A stretch of 64,000 nucleotides of DNA, taken from Pelomonas aquatica. GTDB lineage: Bacteria > Pseudomonadota > Gammaproteobacteria > Burkholderiales > Burkholderiaceae_C. Position 1 is the stretch's first letter. Each line of letters opens with the position of its first letter. The position numbers and the translations under genes are program-made. The DNA lies in the NCBI RefSeq assembly GCF_026712205.1, contig NZ_JAPPUW010000001.1, positions 410,956 to 474,955 on the forward strand, written 5' to 3'. Below the pieces are notes generated by a model, which saw nothing but the letters and a program-made list of their open reading frames with translations, did no database searches and was not told the origin of the DNA. Below are positions 34,515 through 42,307 of the stretch, piece after piece.

Positions 34515-36029
34515 TCAGCGCACGGTTTCGCGCGCGGGCAGGGCCAGCGCCACGTCACGGAAGGCCTCCAGCGCCGCCTCCAGATGGGCGATGATTTCCT
34601 GCTGCAGCACATCGGGGGGCGGCAGGTCATCCAGGTTGTCCAGGCTGGCATCTTTCAGCCAGAACACATCCAGGCTGGCCTTGTCGCGGGCGATCAGCTC
34701 GTCATGCGAATAGAAGCGAAAGCGCTCCGTCGCCACCCGCTCATGCCGGTTGGCCGGGTTGTAGCAACGGATGAAATCCTGCAGATCGGGCAACTTCAGC
34801 GGCCGGGTCTTCAGCGTGAAATGCTGGTTGGTCCGCAGGTCGTAGAACCACACGCCCCGGGTATGCACGCGGCCATCCTTGGGCGCGTTGTCGAAGAACA
34901 CCACGTTGGCCTTCACGCCCTGCGCGTAGAAGATGCCGGTGGGCAGGCGCAGCACGGTGTGCACATCACAGCTCTCCAGCAGCTTGCGGCGGATCTTCTC
35001 GCCCGCGCCGCCCTCGAACAGCACGTTGTCCGGCAGCACCACGGCCGCACGGCCGTTGACCGCCAGCATGCTGACGATGTGCTGCAGGAAGTTCAGCTGC
35101 TTGTTGGACGTGGTCTCCCAGAAGTCCTGGCGCTCGTAGAGCAGCGCATCGCGGTCCTCTTCGCCCTCCTCGTTGGTGATGGTCATGCTGCTCTTCTTGC
35201 CGAAGGGCGGATTGGCCAGCACCAGGTCCACGGGCAGGCGCGGTTCGGCGATCAAGGCATCGGCGCGCTCCACCGACGGCTCGCCCACCAGGTCGCCGAT
35301 GCCGTGCAGCATCAGGTTCATCAGGCACATGCGGCGCGTGCCCGGCACGATCTCGTTGCCGTGGAAGGTCTCGTCGCGCAGGAAGTGCTGCTGCGGCCGA
35401 GTCAGGCGTGGCTTCTCGTAGCCCAGCCAGTCGGCATGCTCGCGCAGCCAGGGGCCGGTGCCGGTCAGCCACTCGTTGGCCGCCAGGAAGAAACCGCCCG
35501 TACCGCAGGCCGGGTCGGCAATCGTCTGGCCCGGCTTCGGGCGCATGCAGGCCACCATCGCCTGGATCAGCGCGCGCGGCGTGAAGTACTGGCCCGCGCC
35601 GCTCTTGGTGTCTTCCGCGTTCTTCTGCAGCAGGCCTTCGTACAGGTCGCCCTTCATGTCGGCGTCCATGCCCACCCAGGACTGCTCGTCGATCATCTGC
35701 ACCAGGCGGCTCAGCTTGGCCGGGTCCTGGATCTTGTTCTGCGCCTTGAAGAAGATCGCGCCCAGCATGCCGCCCTGCTGGCCCAGCTTGTGCAGCGTGG
35801 CAAGGTACTGCGCCTCCAGCGGCTCGCCCGTCAGCAGGCGCAGCGTGGCCCAGTCGTAGCCCTTGGGGATGCGCGTGTCGCGCCGGTAGGGCGGCTCGGC
35901 GTACTCGTGTGCCATCTTCAGGAACAGCAGATAGGTCAGCTGCTCCAGATAGTCGCCATAGCCCACGCCGTCATCGCGCAGGGTGTGGCAGAAGTTCCAG
36001 ACTTTCTGGATGAGGGTGGACGTGTTCAT
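34515..36029 (-). CDS. hsdM: type I restriction-modification system, methyltransferase subunit
   Basis: 504 aa. SAM-binding motif I DPACGTGGF (172-180) and catalytic motif IV NPPF (273-276) identify an N6-adenine methylase. The N-terminal helical domain (STLIQKVWNFCHTLRDDGVGYGDYLEQLTYLLFLKM) is the HsdM assembly domain. It is the last gene of the hsd series and is separated from the preceding gene by 441 bp of low-GC sequence with direct repeats, so it may have its own promoter. Independent expression of the methylase would protect the host DNA. Confidence 0.93.
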   Translation of the reverse strand: MNTSTLIQKVWNFCHTLRDDGVGYGDYLEQLTYLLFLKMAHEYAEPPYRRDTRIPKGYDWATLRLLTGEPLEAQYLATLHKLGQQGGMLGAIFFKAQNKIQDPAKLSRLVQMIDEQSWVGMDADMKGDLYEGLLQKNAEDTKSGAGQYFTPRALIQAMVACMRPKPGQTIADPACGTGGFFLAANEWLTGTGPWLREHADWLGYEKPRLTRPQQHFLRDETFHGNEIVPGTRRMCLMNLMLHGIGDLVGEPSVERADALIAEPRLPVDLVLANPPFGKKSSMTITNEEGEEDRDALLYERQDFWETTSNKQLNFLQHIVSMLAVNGRAAVVLPDNVLFEGGAGEKIRRKLLESCDVHTVLRLPTGIFYAQGVKANVVFFDNAPKDGRVHTRGVWFYDLRTNQHFTLKTRPLKLPDLQDFIRCYNPANRHERVATERFRFYSHDELIARDKASLDVFWLKDASLDNLDDLPPPDVLQQEIIAHLEAALEAFRDVALALPARETVR

Positions 36030-36073
36030 GCGCGCTTGTCGAATTACAGCTTGTATGGCTTGGCGGGCTTGGC

Positions 36074-36120
36074 CATCAAGTGACCAGCAAGTACCGGACG
36101 GCCGGCTAAGTCATTGATTT
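36074..36120. repeat. 47-bp direct repeat, copy 1
   Basis: It shares CATCAAGTGACC, CAAGTACCG, CTAAGTC and TTGATTT in the same order and spacing with 36362-36408 (about 36 of 47 positions equal). A shorter CATCAAGTAG relative starts exactly 100 bp later, at 36174. Confidence 0.7.
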
Positions 36121-36361
36121 GATTGATGCTGCGACCAAAAGTCGTCGCAGGCAGGCCGGGATTTGAGTGAGGCCATCAAGTAGAAGGCGAGTCCTTGGCT
36201 AGGCAGCGGAACCAGCGCCCAAGAAAACAACGATCACCCTAAGCCTTTGTCCCACATGAAGAAAATGGCAAGGCAACGATTGTTTTCCAGCCGAGGAGAA
36301 AAAGAAATTGCCGTGGAGGCCCGGCGTCTGGAGGCCAGCCCGCAAAGCTGACCGGCCGAAA

Positions 36362-36408
36362 CATCAAGTGACCGTCAAGTACCGCAGCATGTCCTAAGTC
36401 GTTGATTT
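36362..36408. repeat. 47-bp direct repeat, copy 2
   Basis: Second copy of the repeat at 36074-36120, same orientation, 288 bp away. Another short CATCAAGTAG relative starts at 36451. The mismatches cluster in a central nine-base block, as if the conserved half-sites were under selection. Confidence 0.7.
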
Positions 36409-36470
36409 TCAAGGCACCATCCGCGGGCCGCCGCCGTCTGGTCCCTTTTCCATCAAGTAGCCGACCGCCG

Positions 36471-37934
36471 TCACGCCCAAAACGGGACGTATTTGCGGTA
36501 CTTCGGCGGCGCTGCTGCGTCGTGAAGCCGGATTACCTGCTGACCCAGGGCTTCCTTGATCAAGCGGGACGCCACCGCGCTGTTCTTCGTGTCCAGGCCC
36601 AGCCGGCCGCGCAAGCTGGTGTTGGTCATGAAATCACGTTCGACGTAACGCAGGCATGCATGCAGGTACACCGCCCGCACGCGGTCCCGGGCATCCATCT
36701 TGGTGAGCGGTCGGGGCGCGAACAGCGTGCTGCGGGTGGACTCCCCCACCACCTCGAAGGCCGGGGCCGGCAGTTGGTAGTACTCCGTCTCGAAGACCAC
36801 CTTGTCCACACCGCTGCCGCGCTCCTCGCAGATGCCCACGCGCCGCATCAGCGAGGCCAGCGCCTCGTTGCGCGAGCGGGGCGGGTGGTCCAGCAGCCGC
36901 TGCGTGTCCACCAGGGGCGTGCCGGGGTTGGTGATCTCCAGCCGATCGGTAAACAGCTCCACCATCGGCCCGCTACCAGTCACCGAGAAATCCTGGTGGA
37001 TCAGCGCATTCGCCACCAGCTCTCGAATCGCCAGTTCCGGATACATTGGCACCGATTTGCGCAGCGCCTGCCCCATCACCTCGTTGCTGGGCAGCAAGCC
37101 GTTGATGAACCCCACCAGCCCCTCGAAGGCCGCCGCATAGCCGCGCCCGCCTTCCTGCTCCCGCACCGCCCCCTCGGCCCGGCCGTGGCCCTTGTAGGCA
37201 ATCACGCGGATGGCTTTGCGCTGCAGGCTGCCAAAGTCGGCCAGACGTCGGGCGAACAGCAGGGCGCCGAGGTTGCGCACCGCCCAGCGGCCGCCGTCCT
37301 CACGCACGATCAACTGATCGGCCGTCAGCGCCGACAGCACGCCGCTGCGCTGCTCGGGCAGAGGCAGGCCCATCAGCTCGAAGTAGGCCGGATAGTCCAG
37401 CACCCGCAGAACCTCGTCCTCGCCCAGCTTCTCGGCCGCCAGCAACTGCTCGAACGGCGTCGCATCCAGGATGCGCCACAACGTCCGTTCATGCTCCGGG
37501 TGGTCCTTGAGCTTCTTCTTGTACGAGCCGATGCGCAGGAATTCCTGGCCGCCGAACTTCACCGGGTGACGGAAGGCGCGGTCGATCTCCAGCAGCACGA
37601 GTGGCCTGCCCTCGACCACCGGCCGGTGGAAGCGAAAGCCGATCTTGGGCTCCAGCTGCCGCAGCAGCCAGCTCTCCAGTTCCTCGGCGCCGATGCGCTT
37701 GCGCGCTGGGTCGAAGTCCGTGCCCACGAGCGCGTGGCTTGCATCGTCAACGCCCCACAGCAGGTAAGCCTTGGCCTTGCCGTCCAGCGCCGCCGAATTG
37801 GCCAGCGCCGAGATGTATTCGCCCAGCGCCTGAGGGTCGCTGTTGTTGTGCTTGAACTCCACCCAGCCCGTCTCGGCCGGCAGGCTCACCAGCTCGTGCA
37901 CCAGGCTGTGCCAATAGGCTTCGTCTCGGGTCAT
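36471..37934 (-). CDS. AlbA_2/Schlafen-like ATP-binding protein inside the hsd operon
   Basis: 487 aa. The N-terminal AlbA_2 (Schlafen-type, divergent AAA_4) domain is recognised by ETGWVEFKHNNSDPQALGEYISALANSAAL and LLWGVDDASHALVGTDF. A C-terminal HATPase-like/RecG-related region follows (PELAIRELVANALIHQDFSVTGSGPMVELF, EITNPGTP, ICEERGSGVDKV). The ATG at 37934 overlaps the hsdS stop (ATGA). Genes of this family are recurrent in type I loci, where such R-linked genes have no settled role. A regulatory, tRNA/RNA-targeting or accessory defence function is possible. Confidence 0.83.
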   Translation of the reverse strand: MTRDEAYWHSLVHELVSLPAETGWVEFKHNNSDPQALGEYISALANSAALDGKAKAYLLWGVDDASHALVGTDFDPARKRIGAEELESWLLRQLEPKIGFRFHRPVVEGRPLVLLEIDRAFRHPVKFGGQEFLRIGSYKKKLKDHPEHERTLWRILDATPFEQLLAAEKLGEDEVLRVLDYPAYFELMGLPLPEQRSGVLSALTADQLIVREDGGRWAVRNLGALLFARRLADFGSLQRKAIRVIAYKGHGRAEGAVREQEGGRGYAAAFEGLVGFINGLLPSNEVMGQALRKSVPMYPELAIRELVANALIHQDFSVTGSGPMVELFTDRLEITNPGTPLVDTQRLLDHPPRSRNEALASLMRRVGICEERGSGVDKVVFETEYYQLPAPAFEVVGESTRSTLFAPRPLTKMDARDRVRAVYLHACLRYVERDFMTNTSLRGRLGLDTKNSAVASRLIKEALGQQVIRLHDAAAPPKYRKYVPFWA

Positions 37935-39481
37935 GCGGGCTCCGAAGTCTTGCGGGCGGGCCGCCCGCGCCGAAGGGGGGAAGCCGCCTCGCGTGCCGCC
38001 CGGATACGCGCCAGCAGCGCGGCGGCCGGCTCGTCGGCCGGGTCCTGAGGCACCAGCTGGCCGGCAAAGGCGGCGCGGAGGAGGTTTTGGCGTTGGGCGG
38101 TGGCTTGGCGCTCGATGGCGGACACCGAGCTGACCAGCGAATCGAGGGAGTCCAACTGCATCGACAGCGCGAGGGCAATCTCCTGTTGCTCGGCCAGCGG
38201 AGGCAGCGGCACCGGCAATTGGCGGCATACCTCCAGCGTCAAGTTGGTCTGCCCCGCCGTCGTCTTGGCCCGTGCCTTGAGCCACGCTTGGGCAACTGGC
38301 GACAGCAGGTAGTTGCAGATGAAGCCGGGCAGCACGCCATCCACCGCACGAAAGATGGCGATGGCCTGGTTGATGTTCCATTCCGGGCGACTGTCTGGCA
38401 CCAGTGCAACCTGCCCAAGGGGTGGCCCAACGATGTTCATGAGCACGTCGCCCGGAACGACCTTCGAGCGAGCGAGGAAGCTCTGATGCGTGGCGGCGGA
38501 GACGAAAACCTTGTCCGCCATGTCGAGCACGCCGCGGTCCGTCAGGTTGGTCACGCGGAGGAACGGGATCGCCTTCACTCCCGTCGAGTCGTGCCCTTTG
38601 GGTGGCGTGGTGCCTTTGGTGATGAAGGTGCAGAGCTGCTCCGCGCTGGCCCAGGACCAGCCGGGCGGCAGCGCGAGCATGTCTGCCGCGGCCGGCGGCG
38701 CCGGCTCGGAGTAGCTTTCCTGCCACCCTTTCGGCGGCGTCTTGCCCTGGGCCTCGAACTTCGCGAGCTGCTGCGCCTCCCAACGAGCGCGGCGTTCGCG
38801 CAGGATGCGGGCGAGCAGGTCGGCGCCGGTTTCTTCGGGGGTTGGATGGGTCTCGCGCCAGGCGGCCGTGAGCGAGCCCTCGACGGCGGCCTTGAGCAGG
38901 GACTGGCGGTAGTGCCGCAGCTTCTGCTGCGCCGCCTTCAGCTCCGCCACGCCGGCATCGAGGTCGGACAGCAGGCCTTCGAGTTTCTCGACGATGCGGG
39001 TTTGCTCGGCGGCGGGTGCAATCGCCAGAGGGAAGCTGGCAAGCGCTGGCGCCTCGATGCTGGCGACCGTGGTGCCGTCCTTGGACGTGGCAGCAAGAAC
39101 GTCGCGCTCCTTGCCGATGAGTTGCCAAGCCAGGAAGTCGGATGCGATGCCAGCGTGCGGGATGAATGCGCGCATGTCCTGGTTCACCGTGACCGGCAGC
39201 GCCGTCACGGCCACTGGCAGGGTGCGCGACAAGATGCCGGAGCGAACGACCAGCAGCACACTGTCCGGCGGTATCAGCGTCAACCGCTGCAACGCCCGCA
39301 CAGTCACGCGGTCTTCGCTGCCCGTGATGACGCGTGCCTTCATGTCCTTGGGCGAGACCCAGGGGATCGTGCCGTCATCCCAGAAAGCCGGTTCAGCCTT
39401 GGACGGCGTGCCTCCGCCGGCAGCTGTGCAGGTTTGCTCAAGACTTGACCAGGCCCAGCCCGCTGGCAATTCACCCCTCAC
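37931..39481 (-). CDS. hsdS: type I restriction-modification system, specificity subunit
   Basis: 516 aa with two target-recognition domains, each beginning with the usual LPxGWxW phrase: LPAGWAWSSLEQ near the N-terminus and LPPGWSWASAEQL about halfway. Each ends in a conserved helix (LPPLAEQQEIALALSMQLDSL and AAEQTRIVEKLEGLLSDLDAG). The target half-sites cannot be read from sequence. ATGA overlaps join it to hsdR before it and to the AlbA_2 gene after it. The length is somewhat above the usual 400-450 aa because of a long linker (QQLAKFEAQGKTPPKGW). Confidence 0.92.
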   Translation of the reverse strand: MRGELPAGWAWSSLEQTCTAAGGGTPSKAEPAFWDDGTIPWVSPKDMKARVITGSEDRVTVRALQRLTLIPPDSVLLVVRSGILSRTLPVAVTALPVTVNQDMRAFIPHAGIASDFLAWQLIGKERDVLAATSKDGTTVASIEAPALASFPLAIAPAAEQTRIVEKLEGLLSDLDAGVAELKAAQQKLRHYRQSLLKAAVEGSLTAAWRETHPTPEETGADLLARILRERRARWEAQQLAKFEAQGKTPPKGWQESYSEPAPPAAADMLALPPGWSWASAEQLCTFITKGTTPPKGHDSTGVKAIPFLRVTNLTDRGVLDMADKVFVSAATHQSFLARSKVVPGDVLMNIVGPPLGQVALVPDSRPEWNINQAIAIFRAVDGVLPGFICNYLLSPVAQAWLKARAKTTAGQTNLTLEVCRQLPVPLPPLAEQQEIALALSMQLDSLDSLVSSVSAIERQATAQRQNLLRAAFAGQLVPQDPADEPAAALLARIRAAREAASPLRRGRPARKTSEPA

Positions 39482-42255
39482 GCCACCAACTCCTCATTCA
39501 TCCCCGCCATCAGCCCATCCAGCTCCTCGCCAAACAGCCCCCAGGCCTTCTGCAGCCCGCCGCGCGCCGCCAGTTCGGCGTAGTCGAAGTCGTCCCGGGC
39601 AATGGAGCAGGAGCTGGCGATGTGCTCCTTCATCAGCCGCAGCCATTCGGTCTGTTCGGGCGTGAAGGCGGTGGCGCGGCGGCCGTTGTGGCGCCAGATC
39701 CAGTCGGCAAAGCGTTGGTTCACGGTGTCGGCAAAGGGTTTGAGCTCGGCGTCCAGGCCGAGGGCGAAGCGCAGCAGGGCGACGAGGTCGGTGAGCTGAC
39801 GCTGCAGGCCGGTGCCCTTGACCTGGGCCGCCTGCACGCGGGCATAGGCGGCCCAGAGGCGGTCGGTGGTGAGCATCAGCGGCGGGCGGGCGATGGCCTC
39901 GGCCAGCTCCTGGATGGCCTCCACCGTGAGCGCGCGGCGCTGGTAGGGCTGCTGGTAGAAGAAGCTCAAGGCGGCGAGTTCGTCCTTGTGCGCCTTGGCA
40001 AAGTCCGCGAAGGCCTGCACGGTGCGGCGGGCCTCGTCTTCGGCCTGGGCGCCGAAGCCGCTGAAGGCCACGGTGTCGAGGTTGACGTGGTCGATGAGCT
40101 GCTCTCGCTCGCGGCGGGCGTGCTCGATCTGCTCGCGCAGCTCGGGGGCGTCGAAGGGCGCGCAGGCGGCGGCCACCCGGGCCTCGCGGGTGGCGCGGAT
40201 CTCGTCGGGCAGCAGCGTGTCTTCGCTGCGGCTGATGCCTTGGGCGCGGGCGGTGGCCAGTGCGGCCTGGGCGATGGCGTCGGGGTCCAGCGCATGCAGC
40301 AGGGCCTTGCCCAGCTCGCGCACGGGGATGCCGCCGCTGGCCTTCTCGATGCGGGCGCGGGCCTTGCCTTCCAGCTGTTTGTCCAGGCGCACGAGGCGGT
40401 TGGCCAGCGTCAGCAGGGTGTCGTCGTCGCGCTGGTTCAGGGCCACGGCGTGCAGCAGGTCCTTGAGCGGCACGCCGGGCTTTTGCTCCAGCGAGCGGCT
40501 TTCGGTCTTGAGGGACTTTTCCACGCCCACGGCGTCGATGAGGATGAAGCGGGTCTTGGCGCCGTCGGCGCTGGCGCTGACCTTGCGCAGGCCGTTCGCG
40601 TCGAGGCTGCGCACGCCGCGGCCCTTCATCTGCTCGTAGTAGCCCCTGGAGCGCACGTCGCGCATGAAGAGCAGCACCTCCAGCGGCTTCACGTCGGTGC
40701 CGGTGGCGATCATGTCCACGGTGACGGCGATGCGGGGCGCGTAGTCGTTGCGGAAGGCAGTGAGCACGGCATCGGCCTGCTTCTCGCTGTAGGTGACCTT
40801 GCGGCAGAAGGCGTTGCCCTGGCCGTAGATCTCGCGCACGGCCTGCACGATGTCGTCGGCGTGGCTGTCGGTCTTGGCGAAGATCAGGGTCTTGGGCATC
40901 TCGCGGCGGCCTGGGAAGAGCTTTGTCTCCACCGCCGTCTTCATGGCCTGCAGCACATGGCGGATCTGGCTGGGGTTGACGACGGAGCGGTCCAGGTCCT
41001 TGCCCGTGTAGGCCGTGTCGTCCTCGGTCTCGGCCCAGCGCTTTTTGCGGGTCTGGCGGTCGCGGTGGTCCACCCACTCGCGGGCCTTGAGCTCGGCCCC
41101 CTGCCGGGTGATGTCGGTGACGATCTCCCACACGTCATAGCCCACGTTCACGCCGTCGGCCACGGAGTCTTCGTAGCTGTACTCGGCCACGACGTTCTCG
41201 CTGAAGAAGCCGTAGGTGCGCTTGTCGGGCGTGGCGCTGAGGCCGATGAGGAAGGCGTCGAAATAGTCCAGCACCTGCTTCCAGAGGTTGTAGATGCTGC
41301 GGTGGCATTCGTCGATGACGACGAAGTCGAAGGTCTCGATGGGCAGTTCAGCGGCGTAGCCGACCACCCGGCCCGGCTTGACGGCGCGAGCCACATCGGC
41401 GGCGGGAATGTCTTCGGCGGATTCGTCCAGTGCTTCGCCGCTGAGCGCGGCGTACATGCGCTGGATGGTGCTGATGCAGACCTGGGCGTGGCGGTCCACC
41501 CCTGCGCTGCCGACGCGCTGCACGTTGTAGAGCTCGGTGAAGGTGCGGCCGTCATCGGGCGGCGTGTAGGCCATGAACTCCTGGTGGGCCTGCTTGCCGA
41601 GGTTGCGGGTGTCGACGAGGAACAGGATGCGCCTGGCCCCGGCGAACTTGAGCAGGCGGTAAACGGCCGTGATGGCCGTGAAGGTCTTGCCGGCGCCGGT
41701 GGCCATGTGGATGAGGGCGCGTGGACGGTTGGCGGCCAGAGACTGCTCCAGGCCGGTGACGGCGGCGGTCTGGCAATCGCGCAGGTTCCGCGAGGCCAGG
41801 GGCGGCATGGCGTCGCGCAGGCGGCGGCGCAGCGTGGCGGGCTGGGCCGCCCAGGCTCCCAGCGTCTCGGGGCGGAAGAAGCTGAACACCTCGCGCGAGC
41901 GCGGGGCGGGGTCGCGCCCGTCGGTGAAGCGCGTGAGCTGGCCGGTGGCTTCGAACAGAAAGGGCAGGGGCAGGCTATTGGCGCGCCACTTCAGGCGTGA
42001 ATGGGCGTAGCGTTCGGTCTGGCTCTCGGTGACGACGAGCTGCTCGCCGGCCTCGTCGCGCTTGGCCTCGATGACGCCGACGGCCTCGCGGTTGACGAAA
42101 AGCACGTAGTCGGCGGGGCCGGTGTCGGTGGGGTATTCGCGCACGGCCACGCCCGGCGCCGCGCTGAGGTTCAGCTGGGCGTAGTCCTGCACCTGCCAGC
42201 CGGCGGCGCGCAGGCGTTCATCGATGACTTGGCGGGCCTGGGCCTCTGGGGTCAT
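39478..42255 (-). CDS. hsdR: type I restriction-modification system, endonuclease/translocase subunit
   Basis: 925 aa. The N-terminal PD-(D/E)xK nuclease has D49 (PADYVLFVN) and ExK 63-65 (GVIEAKR). The SF2 translocase follows, with Walker A HMATGAGKT (about 183-191), DECH box VIDECHRSIYN, and TLIFAKTDSHADDI and ATGTDVKPLEVLLFMRDVRS for the second RecA lobe. The C-terminal part is helical and binds the methylase core. All motifs look intact. It is the first gene of an hsdR-hsdS-AlbA_2-hsdM series, an unusual order with the methylase last. Its start is 52 bp from the divergent antiporter gene. Confidence 0.93.
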   Translation of the reverse strand: MTPEAQARQVIDERLRAAGWQVQDYAQLNLSAAPGVAVREYPTDTGPADYVLFVNREAVGVIEAKRDEAGEQLVVTESQTERYAHSRLKWRANSLPLPFLFEATGQLTRFTDGRDPAPRSREVFSFFRPETLGAWAAQPATLRRRLRDAMPPLASRNLRDCQTAAVTGLEQSLAANRPRALIHMATGAGKTFTAITAVYRLLKFAGARRILFLVDTRNLGKQAHQEFMAYTPPDDGRTFTELYNVQRVGSAGVDRHAQVCISTIQRMYAALSGEALDESAEDIPAADVARAVKPGRVVGYAAELPIETFDFVVIDECHRSIYNLWKQVLDYFDAFLIGLSATPDKRTYGFFSENVVAEYSYEDSVADGVNVGYDVWEIVTDITRQGAELKAREWVDHRDRQTRKKRWAETEDDTAYTGKDLDRSVVNPSQIRHVLQAMKTAVETKLFPGRREMPKTLIFAKTDSHADDIVQAVREIYGQGNAFCRKVTYSEKQADAVLTAFRNDYAPRIAVTVDMIATGTDVKPLEVLLFMRDVRSRGYYEQMKGRGVRSLDANGLRKVSASADGAKTRFILIDAVGVEKSLKTESRSLEQKPGVPLKDLLHAVALNQRDDDTLLTLANRLVRLDKQLEGKARARIEKASGGIPVRELGKALLHALDPDAIAQAALATARAQGISRSEDTLLPDEIRATREARVAAACAPFDAPELREQIEHARREREQLIDHVNLDTVAFSGFGAQAEDEARRTVQAFADFAKAHKDELAALSFFYQQPYQRRALTVEAIQELAEAIARPPLMLTTDRLWAAYARVQAAQVKGTGLQRQLTDLVALLRFALGLDAELKPFADTVNQRFADWIWRHNGRRATAFTPEQTEWLRLMKEHIASSCSIARDDFDYAELAARGGLQKAWGLFGEELDGLMAGMNEELVA

Positions 42256-42307
42256 GCATGCTCCCGGTTTGCGGCCTGCATTGTGGCCGCCCGAATACCA
42301 TCGCCCG

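Larger units (their letters stand above)
36030..36470. other. low-GC intergenic region upstream of hsdM
   Basis: 441 bp with visibly lower GC (about half) than the surroundings. It holds four copies of a CATCAAGT-type motif and two 47-bp direct repeats (listed separately). No convincing gene is found; a 31-codon frame at 36256-36351 lacks a ribosome site. It probably contains the hsdM promoter and may mark the history of an acquired segment. Confidence 0.5.

Noticed and set aside
36256..36351. 31-codon frame between the hsd direct repeats
   Set aside because: Lys/Arg-rich start and low-GC context are interesting, but there is no ribosome binding site and no way to support it.
34515..42255. 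Whole hsd region as a prophage or integrative element
   Set aside because: No integrase, tRNA or attachment repeats are seen at the borders; only the 441-bp low-GC gap hints at transfer.
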